From Rhabditophanes sp. KR3021 (Eukaryota > Nematoda > Chromadorea > Rhabditida > Alloionematidae), in the NCBI GenBank assembly GCA_963281155.1, contig CAUJLY010000002.1, positions 1,426,001 to 1,490,000 of the forward strand: a DNA stretch of 64,000 nt, read 5' to 3'. Within the stretch, counting starts at the first letter, position 1, and the number at the start of each line of letters is the position of its first letter. This document shows positions 45,117-55,246 of this stretch, piece by piece. The notes under the pieces are model-generated. The model worked only from the letters and a program-made list of their open reading frames with translations, had not been told where the DNA came from and searched no databases. Made by a program: the position numbers and the translations under genes.

Positions 45117-45224
45117 ATTAATTTGAAAGGAATTATTCATTTACAAGAAACTACTCATTTGAAAGAAACCATTCATTTACAAGAAACTATTTATTTGAAA
45201 GAAACTATTAATTTGGAATACACT
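45117..45224. repeat. 18-base tandem repeat, six units, in frame
   Basis: Units follow ATTCATTTACAAGAAACT with few changes, alternating CATTTACAAGAA and CATTTGAAAGAA types, so a 36-base higher-order pair is visible. They lie in an open plus-strand frame (from an acceptor-like TTTCCAG near 45035 to 45314) and would encode repeats of HLQET/HLKET. Whether this is translated is unknown. Confidence 0.85.
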
Positions 45225-45493
45225 GATTTTATTAGCTGGGTGTGTTGGATAGCCTACATGTTATACTACGACTCGCTATCTAAAATTCATATTATGTGTA
45301 TCATATATGTGTGATTATTAATATAATAAATTAGTCTTCTTACTCTTATTCTATAGGATGAAGTGCCAACGTCTTCAAAATTAAATCTTCATCCTTTAAT
45401 GAATGCCTACTATTTATAATAATATGAAGTATTATATGTTGGGTATTTATTTCTTGATGAATAATGTGTTATGTAATTAATGCTTTAATGCAG

Positions 45494-45642
45494 TAAGAAT
45501 AATTGGACCATATTATTTTGTAAGAGACGATAATGATAGAGCTGAAGTTATAAAAAAGAATGCTAAAGATAAACGAGTAAATAGGGACTGTATAGCTTAT
45601 ACAATATTTTTTATTCTTTATACCCCAATCAAAGCAAAATGA
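45494..45642 (+). mobile_element. Possible mariner/DDE-type transposase remnant
   Basis: A 48-codon open run follows an acceptor-like AATGCAG. It contains IIGPYYFVRDDNDRAEVI, resembling the GPYFF...DG block before the second catalytic Asp region of mariner/IS630 DDE transposases. It is too short and diverged to be sure; no inverted repeats were found. Confidence 0.25.
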
Positions 45643-46406
45643 CACTTCATAAACATCAATTTATGGAATGCCTTGAATTACCACATGCTCCAACGCAAGA
45701 AAAATGCATCACCAACATGTGTATTTACATGCAATATTTAATTAATATTACCTAATCATAACATCTTTATCTATATAATCAGCTAAGTATTTTAACTACT
45801 TGACACAAGGATCTTTTATAAAACCATTTGTAGACAAAATTTCCCCAAACTTTGGCATCGAAATTCCATCAGACTCAAAGATAGATACATTAAAAGAATC
45901 ATTCAAAATGAACAAGAACTAACATTATGCTTATTAAAATCCACTCCACGCCTATTCGAAAGCTCAATAAACTTCGTAGAGTACATGTCCTTCTCCAAAT
46001 TAAACAGTTAGACAGTATCGCTGGCTGGTAACTCACCATTCTCATCCATGAAAGTTGATCCCACCTGAATGCGTTTGAGCGTATTTACATCACAACAAGC
46101 TTGATACTAATTTAAATCTTCTTTTTTTGTCAAAATGACCAACTGGTGGTGCCACTATGTTCGAAGAACTTTTTGAGAAACGGCAACAATAACAACTTCT
46201 GACAAAGTACCATACATAGCCCCTTGAACTGGCCTAAAATTAAAAAACCAGGTCCCTTGTGTTTTTTGTAGATTCCCTTTGGATTGGTTATTTTTAAACA
46301 ATATTAGTTTTAATTTTTTTAAGCAGGTGTAATGTGTCAAAGCCATTGACTCGGCTAGTCTTATAAATGAACAACAAAACTAGGTGATAAAATATTTTAT
46401 TTCCAA

Positions 46407-49400
46407 CTACCATTTCAATATTTTATACAAAACTCCATACTTCAAATTACGAATACAATACTTCCGGATCTCATTAAAAATCAACAAGTAGAGACCAACT
46501 ATGGGAGCAAATATCCAAATATGGGAGGGAGGGGAGTGTATGTCAAGAAAGAATTGGAATGAAGGCGTAAAGACAAACAAATTCAGCAGCAGGATTTCAA
46601 TAATTATGGCAAAGACAGAAATAAGATTTGTTATTCCATGTTTGAAGAAAGAAACACGGCGTGTTGTACAAAGGTAGAGGTGGAAGACTTGACTCATGAC
46701 TAGATTGACTTGCCATGAAGCAGCTGCTTGACCCCTGATAAAGTTTTGTTCTTCACCCGTTAAGGTGACATTTGAGGTGAGGGTATAATTTGGTGACTGG
46801 ATAGACCAGTATTGTTCAGTATAAACTAAGTCATAAACCGTAATGCCATGGTACCAATAAACTGATAAGTAAGCAAATATACATCCAAGAGTTATGATAG
46901 GCCCTGTGAATAAATAAGCGTACAATAATAGACTTTTGGAAACTAATTTGGCTGACTTTTTTCTGGGCGGAATTTTCATGATATCACGTTCGGGAGATTC
47001 ATATGCTAGTGAAATGGCTGGCGGTAGTTCACTTGCTAAGTCGATAGAAAGGATTTGCAACGGTTCAAGACCAAGTGGCATTCCCAATAAGAAATTCAAA
47101 ATAATCGGGAAAACTTCAGGTAAAATGTGTGCTAATGTGTATGCAATTGAAAGCCTTAAATTGTCGTATAATAACCTTCCCTCTTCAATACCTTTAACAA
47201 TCGAGGCAAAATTATCATCTAGAACAATTATATCAGCTGCCGTCTTGGCGAGGTCAGAACTTTGTCTGCCCATAGCAATCCCAATATTGGCTATTGCTAA
47301 AGCCGGTGCATCATTAGCTCCACCACCTGTGACAGCCACCGTTTCACCTCTCTTCTGGCATTCTTCTACAATTTGCAACTTCTGAAAAGGCAGTGTGCGG
47401 GCAAATATAATATACTTATGCTTCAACAAATGATCCCACTCTTTCGTAGACATAGTTCTTAATTGCTCACCAACCACAATAGTGCATTCATTTCCGCCAA
47501 CTGTAACTTCGGGTGATGACACCTTTTTTTCTTCCTACTTTGAATTGTCGAACCTGTGGTCCCATTATTTACCAAACCGATTTGAGAAGCTATTGCTATA
47601 GCAATTAAAAAAGAAATAACATTATTGAAAGTTAATAATTTAACTCGAAACGAGTAATTTGAATGTAAAAATTTAAATATGAGTGTCTCAATTAGAAAGG
47701 AGTTTTATATGATTGTCAAATGGCATTAGATTATTTTTGATCTAATAGTTGCAATTACCAGATGTCAAGAAAGGCTAATACCTGTTATGAAAGAAGATAA
47801 AGAAAAGGCCAAACTTGAATATTTCGTCATGTCTAACAAGATCAGCATCAATCCCTCAAGATAATATAGTGTAAGTATCAAACAATCAACCCATTAATCA
47901 AATTTTAGGTGATGCCAATGCTTTGAGCCAGCAATTTTCAAGAGTATCCACGAAAGAGTTTAAAGCAATCAGTCTTCTTGAGGGATATGAGTTAGTTGTT
48001 GAAGAGCATATCAAAATACTAGCAACTAAAATGGCTGATAAAGGTATCAAAATAAAAAAGCTGTTCCATATCATGAAACCTTTGCTGAAAACCTGGAAGA
48101 ATAGGTTTCACTATTTCACACTATAGCACAATCTTTTTAGCAAATTATAAATTCCTATCAAGGTTAAAACAAAAAAGATGAAGTGAAGGATGTCAAAATG
48201 AACTATAATGTTGAAAAAAGATGAAGCATCTCGGTTGATTATCAACTACGATGAAGATCAGGAGTTTGAATTTATGGTTAACGATGATACGCTATCCGAG
48301 TACTTAGGTCTTGTGATGATAAATCCTGTGATTGCCAAGAGAATCAGCAAATTTACTCTTGAATTAATTTTTGCCAAAGTATCTTCTAATGTCATTTTTT
48401 TTAATTCTCCTATTTCTAATAAACTTCAATTATTTTGTTCACTTTACCTAAAATAGGAGTCACATTAAGCAGAAATTATATCACAAACCTGTAGCAGTTG
48501 TGATATGATCGCCTGTAATCATGAATATTTTAATTCCAGCTTCTTTGCATTGTTGAATTGCGAATGCAGCTTCCGCCCTTGGAGGATCAATCATGGCGGA
48601 AATTCCCAAAAATATTAAGTCACTGTTTGGGTAGTTGTTTGAATTTTCAGTGAATTTTGTAGATTGCTTGGCTTCGAAGTTTTTAATTGCAAAACCAATT
48701 ACTCTTTTTCCTTCATTTCCGAAATGTTCATACGCTGCTTGGCAGTCATGCTTGAATTCATCTGTTATCATTTGCTCCTCATCATTAATCATGACTTTTG
48801 AGCATTGAGCAAGGACGACCTGAAAAATAGTTTAATAAACTTATTAGGTAAAGAAATTATTTGAAGTTTAAAATTCTGAAGTCTTTTAATTTCGAATTCT
48901 TATAAACTTAGATTTAATATTCAGAAGATACAACTTGCCTCTGGTGCGCCTTTTAACATCGTCACAAACTGTACGACCGGATCTTCGGGAGGCGGTGGCG
49001 GTGACTTTGATTTTGCATTCTTACAACTCTTATTACATTTGGCCAACAATTGCCCAGGTTTCGTCAAAATCCTAGCAATCGTAAACTGGGACCTTCTTTG
49101 GGACGTAAAAGGCAGCTCAAACACATTATGGTACCTACTTCTAATAGCATCGACAGATGCCGTCGACTCCACATACCTCAGCAAAGCTATGTCACAAGGA
49201 GTCCCGATCATATCAGAACCTCCCTTAGCCTGATACTCGTCATCCGACGAATCAGAAGAAAGTTCTTTCTTATCTCCTTCCAAATCGAATTCAGGTAGAT
49301 TGGGGGGACGTGGTTCACGAACAGTCTCTTCACCTGTGTCTTGGTTCCTGATGGTAAATCTTTTCTTTTGTGGGCCGGACATTTCTCTTACGCTCGTACT

Positions 49401-50961
49401 GTTCGATCTAATCTTCATTAACTGAGAAATTTTGCGATAAGAAGATTTGTGTCTTTTGAAGACAGCTTTGTTGCAAACAGACATTACAGACAATATATCT
49501 GGCAATGGCGATTCGAGTTGAAACTTCTTTTGGCAAACTTTGATAACAGTTCTAATCTTTGATTGTTTCATTTCTCCGTGATGTGAAATATGCTTTTTGT
49601 TGTACCAAAGGTCAGTTAATATCATTTTGTTGATTGTGAGTGTTCCACTCTTGTCAACGCAAATAACAGTGGCTGCACCTAACTCATCTATGATGTCCGG
49701 TTTTTTAATAAATACCGATTTTTTAGCCATTCTACGGGCGATTATAGCTAATTGTGACATCACAGTTGCAGGTAGTCCCTGTGGAACATTCGAGACGATG
49801 ATCACGATGAATCCTGTTATCAAATGGATGAAGAAATCTTTGAGTCCCGAGATAAGACACCCAATGGTAAAGACAACAACCGCCATAATAATGGCCGTTA
49901 AACTAATAAAATTAACAAATTTGTCTATTTCTTCCTCAAGTCTTGATTTAGTATGAGGAGCAGTAGATTGGATATGGGCAACTTTTCCTATGACTGTATA
50001 CTGGCCCGTTCTAATTACCAAGCCGATTCCCGATCCCTCAATGCAAAAAGACCCCTTGAAGGCAATGTTTTTGGCATCAAATATATTTACATTGACAGGG
50101 CAAGGTTCAGTTACATATTCATTCAAGTGAGGTTCGCCTAATATAAAAAATGAATAAAATCAAAAATTTAAACTAAATACCGGTAATAGCGGAGGCTTCG
50201 ATTTTAAGGCCGTTAGATTGAATGATTCTACAATCGGCTGGAATTAAGGATCCTGTGTCAATGACAATCAAGTCCCCAACAACTAGATCATTCGTATTAA
50301 TCAATCTTTCCTGATAATCTCTGATAACATGAGAATTAGCCGGTAGTAGATTTTTTAATTCCTTCACCACTTTCATAGCTTTTTTTTCCTGCCAATAGGA
50401 TAAAAATGACATCAGAAAAACAATGGTAAACAAGATTAGAGCGCAATAGAGGTTTAGAGTTTCACCTGTTCCGGAAACTAAATGAAAAAAATATGTGACG
50501 AGAGATAATAATCCTGCTCCTAGTAACAACAACCAGAAGTTATGCAAAAATTGTCTGCCGAAGATTACAATATCGGATTGCTTGAAGTCAGGTTCAACGT
50601 GATTTGGCCCACCATCTCGTAACCGCTTCTTTGCTTCTGACGAAGACAAACCATCTGATTTTACAGGATCAACTATATCAATATAACTGTCCGGGTAAAT
50701 TTCATGTATTTCTTGCAATGACAAGTGGTGTTCAACGAATGTCGAAGACAAAACTTCTCTTCTCTCTCCAGCCGAATCATTATTACCTACATGAACTTTA
50801 TTGACAAAGAACTTATTGAAGAATGTTGGTAATTTAGAGGACTGATTTGCAGTATTGGTAGCTTCTGAAGTTAATTAAATAGTTAATTAAATGACCTCAA
50901 ACTCACTTTTAACACTCGAAACTGCAACGCCATCTTCAAGCTTATTAACATTTAGAAACAT
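46407..50961 (-). CDS. Non-canonical Na,K-ATPase-type P-type ATPase alpha subunit
   Basis: Exons 50961-50907, 50864-50181, 50137-48939, 48819-48489, 47595-47573 and 47534-46407 give 1139 residues in one frame. The type IIC plan is clear: A-domain AITGEP, phosphorylation site DKSGTLT, nucleotide domain MLKGAPE, MITGDH, and a ten-helix C-terminus. Departures from the canonical pump: M4 NVPQG for NVPEG, M5 His where NKA has Ser (YTLAHILPE), M6 IDLASEL for IDLGTDM, TGES to TGEP, and TGDGxND to TGGGAND, which removes a magnesium-coordinating Asp. An N-domain insertion of about 90 charged residues lengthens it. Intron after MLKGAPE is GC-AG. Nematodes have divergent CATP subunits; this may be one with altered or lost transport. 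Confidence 0.88.
47760..48126 (+). pseudogene. Antisense coding remnant in pump intron, 'ALSQQ-SRVST' copy 2
   Basis: Lies on plus in the 893-base intron of the minus-strand pump gene. The open run 47760-47861 ends in a stop shortly before a GTAAGT donor at 47871. An acceptor TTTTAG ends at 47908, and the following exon-like run to 48126 begins [17 protein letters not shown] and includes [15 protein letters not shown]. It shares the motif and the upstream intron position with the dehydrogenase-intron copy. A further open run from 48208 ([20 protein letters not shown]) may belong to it. Confidence 0.45.
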
Positions 50962-51653
50962 TTAAGGGTATAGTGATAATAAGTTATTAATTAAAAGGTA
51001 AATATAAATATTCAGGCTAACTTGACACACCGAATGCAATCGCGTAAAACCTGTCCACTTCTAATTTGGTTATATTTTTTAATCGTTTATTTATATCACC
51101 CAAACGCACCACAACCATCTAAATTAAAATGTTAATGATCTCTAAATCAGTTGTGGTGATGAAAAAAGTACAGCATATCAAAACATCAAGGTATTAATAT
51201 GTATTATATTATGTCATACATGTACAGGTAACCCCCCTATTACGAGAGCAGCACATTTGATAAATATTATAGGCAGTTGTTAAATGTGATTTGTTTTATA
51301 TCAGTCGAAGAAGGTATCATATTAGTGATATATTGATGGTGGGGAGATAATAAACTTTTTTATTAGAGGTAGTAGACTGCTTTTTATTATCTCGAAGTTT
51401 GTGGTTAAAGCTTAAACAATTAAAAACTCCCAAGTTCATAAAGCTTTTAGACAATTTAAGCCGAAGCAATTAAATCAGAAGTTCAAATGTTAGAAAAAAC
51501 AGAATAGTTTATTAGCAAATGTACATATATAACAAAAAAGTGCAAAATCAATTTGCTACAAAGTGGGACAAAAGAAAATAATTATAAAGAGACAAGTAAA
51601 TTGAAACAAAGTCAATTTTGAAAGAGTGCGATATAAATTAATAAAATTTGGGT
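50962..51653. other. Intergenic region (0.7 kb)
   Basis: No gene seen. Upstream flank of the pump gene and downstream flank of the methyltransferase gene, both on minus. Confidence 0.55.
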
Positions 51654-54600
51654 TTACTTATGCCTGTTATTTTTTATTCCACTTAGTTCGATTCCAAAAT
51701 CAGCTATCGCTCTGCTTTTAATGTAATCCCTAGTAGTGAGATTTAGTTCATAAATGTACCCTTTTTCTTCATGGTGAATTTTTATTTTTTTTTCTATATT
51801 CAGACACATTTTCTTGCACAGTTTCTTATACGCGTCCCTTTCCACGATACCCAGTTTAAGCTTCTCCCTGTCTAAGAGAGGTTTGATTTCTTTTAAAATA
51901 AAGGCTTTAAGTTCTTTATCTTCTTCCGCGGTAAGTATGTAAGGAGGTTTCCCAGTTGTAGAGCCTTGTGAGCTGGAACCGATGGAGGTAGTCGAGGTAT
52001 TGAACGGAGCATGAGGATCTTTTGGAACTGGAGAAACTTTGTTAGGCTTTGATGTTGAAGGTTGAACCCCTAAATTATTTTTCTTCAACATATTTTCTTT
52101 GATTTCTTTTGACTTCATAATTAATTGTTCTTGAAATTCTCTGTCAGTCTGTTTGACTTTTTCAGAAGACTTATTTTGCGCTTTATGAATTTCATCTAAC
52201 TTATCACGGAATGATTTTTCTTTGAATGAACACACATTATTTGTTTCCGTTTCTTTAATGTTCGAACTAGATTCGTTGCATGTATTATTATCGGTTTCAT
52301 CATGTTTATTAAAACTCTTTCTAAAATCAGGGCTTTTTCTTCTGTCGGAACGGCTCTTTTTTTGGTTCGGGGGAATCTTTACTTTTTGAACGAGATCTTT
52401 TTCTATTCTTAACAGGACTTCTAGAATCTCTGTTTGATTTCTTCGACTTAGAAACAGGACTTTTAGAATTCCTATTAGATTTCCTTGACTTAGAAACAGG
52501 ACTTATGGAGCGTGATCTTTTACGGTACCTCTTAGAACTACTAGAGTAATTCCTAGACGCATCACTGTCAGTTGACGAACTTCTGTGACGCCGCTTCTTT
52601 GGACTTCTGGAAACTTTTCTCCTTTCAACACTTCTAGATCTATATCTTTTGCGAGAAAGTTGAGCATTTGACAGAGATCTACTTCTTCTATTCGACATTT
52701 TAACAGGACTTCTAGAATCCCTTCTTGAATTTCGTCTCCTTCTCTCTGGACTTTTAGAAACTTTTCTCCCGTACGAACTAGATCTGCTGCGTCTTCTTTC
52801 CTTTCGCTTGTATTCTCTTGAAGATGATAGACGACTGCGTCTTTCTTTCGAAATAGAAACACTTCGCCTGCATTCAGATGACCGACGACGGTTTCTTGAT
52901 CTTTTGTTGTCGTCTTTGGATTTGCTTCTTGATCTTCTATAGGTGCATTTCTTTGTTTCTTTGGAAACTGAACGTCTGCGTGTGTCTTTTGAACGGCTCA
53001 CAGATCTCTTTCTTGCTTCCTTTGAGTGACTTCTGAAAACAATAAAAGCTATTAAAATGTTTCTCCAAATGAGTTTATATTTTTGGTCAGCTTAATAAAA
53101 GATTACTAAAAGATGCAAATTGGTATTTTACATTTTTTATCAAATATGTGAACTAAATGAATATTGTGACGTGTTAAAAACTACATATTTTGTTTTGTTA
53201 AACTTCGTGCATAAAAGCAAATGTTAGTAGGATGTGGTTTTAGATGAAGTTATTTAAAGACAAACAAAATTAGATATTTAATTCAAAATATAGAATAGCA
53301 TGCACTAATAGATTTCGTTAGATTTAATAAAACCTGCTGGATATGAGTATCTTTTTATAAGGGTAAAGTCGGAACTCGCACCCATTTAAAAACATCTTTT
53401 AAAATTAAACTTTAATCAAATCAAGAACTCTAAAAATATAGAATTAATATATACATCTTTTAGGTAGCATCTTTAAATTAAGACTGAGAAAGAGTTGGAA
53501 AAAAAGTGCTAACGGGCTGCACATACCTATCTCTAAAGTCGGGCGAAGAGATTTGACGTCTTTTACGGGTTTTTAAACTCCATGAAGTTCTTCTAAAATC
53601 ATCAGGATTGATTTTGTGCTTGTCTTTATTAGACTCTTTCTTTCTCAAAGGACTGTTACTGGAAGATGTGGTTCGCCTCTTCGAATCATTGGTAGAAGAC
53701 CGAGACTGAGATCCTTTTTTATTTTTAGGAGATTTGGAGGGAGACCTTCTTTTACAATCTGTAGATCTTGAATGGGATCGTCTTTTAGAATTAGGAGATA
53801 CACTCCTAGTCTTTTCCCGATAGGCAAAAGATCTACTTCGAGACCGCTTTTTATTAATCACAGATTTAGAGCGAGACCTTTTCTTATGATCAACAGATCT
53901 ACTCCGAGTCCGTTTCCTATTAACACCAGATCTAGACGGAGCGTTTCTCTTTATGAGCAACAGACCTTGAACGAGAGCGTCTCTTTGGCGAATAACTAAG
54001 AGATCTCGAGGAAGACTTTCTTGTATACCTGGTGGAATTATAATATTTTGTCCTATCTCTAGAACAACTTCTTCTATACGAAGAGTCAGAATCATACCTT
54101 TTTTTCAGTTTGTCTCGAGAACGACTTCTTCTATTCCTAGAGGAGTATCTATTTGATTGACGTTCAACAGAGCGGCGGCTGTTTCTTTCCACAGAACGGC
54201 GATTTCTTCTTTCCACAGAACTTCGTCTATCTCTTCTTTCCGCAGAACTTCGTCTATCTCGCCTTTCCACAGAACTTCGTCTATTTCCTCTTTCCACAGA
54301 GCGCCTATCTTTTCTTTCCACAGAGCGTCGATCACTTCTCCTAGAATCTGCCTTCCTATCCAAATTCGAAGGCCGTCTCTTTCCATCTCTCCGATAATTC
54401 CTCTCGGTATAAGCATAGGGATGTTTTCTATTAGCATTTCCATAATGATCACTCCTGCAATTGTATTCCCCATTCAATCCTTTGACCAGGTTAGAAGCTC
54501 TTGGCTTTTCAGGTTCTTTGATGTTCATCTTTTGGATTTGTCTCTGCTGTTTGGCCTCCTGTTCGTTTTGCTTTTGCTTGGCAATGGGATTCATCTCAGT

Positions 54601-55246
54601 AATTTCCTTAATCTTCTTGTTTAAGTAGGCTGTTTTGTTTTTCATATCGGCAGCAATTTTGGCAACATCCGCTTTTTCAGTTTCAGCTACGTTTCTAAAG
54701 TCGGTATTGCAGGAGATGTAGGCTTCCTTAAGAACTTTCTCCAACTCAGCTTCCAACAAATCTTTGACATTCAGGTTATCAATCAAAATCATCGAAATAA
54801 ACAAGTTGATGATTGTTTTTTTCTGCTCAATAATGTCCACCGTCATCATGCCATGATCTCTTCCTTCCAAGAAGTTGGAAATATTCAAATGTCTTGATAA
54901 AATAGAGAAACCATAATCATCCCTCAACTGCTTAGTCATATTTTCATTGATGTTGATAATCTTGAAATACTTGAAAAGCGTGCATGACTGTTTCAGAATA
55001 AGACAATTCTTGACGCAATCTCCAAACTCTTTAACTTGTTCTGTCGTTAGTTTGGCGAAATCTTCATCTTTTAAGTCAAACTTGGCGATTCGGATGTTCA
55101 TAGCTTCAATGTCGGCTTTGTTGTCCTCACTCAAAACAACAGGTTCGTAGACATCTTCCACACTTTCAGGAGTTTCATCTCGTGGAGGTGGTTCATCGGC
55201 ATCACTTTCATCCTTGTTAGCAGAACGTTTCTTGGTGAATCGCTTC
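51654..55246 (-). CDS. SETD2-like methyltransferase, C-terminal half (RS-rich region and SRI domain)
   Basis: Continues the SET-domain gene at 55247-57776 after an apparent one-base shift. Exons are about 55246-53966, 53916-53527 and 53032-51654, with introns of 49 and 494 bases. A helical region (about 200 residues) is followed by a long Arg/Ser-rich stretch resembling SR proteins. The final 80 residues (FILKEIKPLLDREKLKLGI, then YKKLCKKM and TTRDYIKSR) fit the SRI domain that binds the phosphorylated RNA polymerase II tail in Set2/SETD2. A second apparent shift lies at the A7 run 52357-52363: dropping one base restores KKSRSDRRKSPDF. Read alone this would be a separate SR-like gene, but frame, order and the SRI domain favour one MET-1-like gene. 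Confidence 0.68.

Larger units (their letters stand above)
44713..46406. other. Intergenic region (1.7 kb) with repeats and coding remnants
   Basis: No intact gene. It holds an 18-base minisatellite (45117-45224), a possible DDE-transposase remnant (45494-45642), and further short protein-like plus-strand runs near 45820-46010 (KPFVDKISPNFGIEIPSDSK, then CLLKSTPRLFESSINFVEY in another frame). Confidence 0.45.

Noticed and set aside
47521..47600. Apparent frameshift at an A7 run in the pump gene
   Set aside because: A 38-base GT-AG intron (47572-47535) restores the frame and removes a weakly conserved stretch, so no indel is needed.
53917..53965. Third frame change in the methyltransferase RS region
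   Set aside because: A 49-base GT-AG intron with a good acceptor (GTTAATAG) joins the frames.
54153..54624. Long plus-strand open frames rich in Phe/Ser/Ile
   Set aside because: Shadows of the repetitive RS-coding sequence on the opposite strand.
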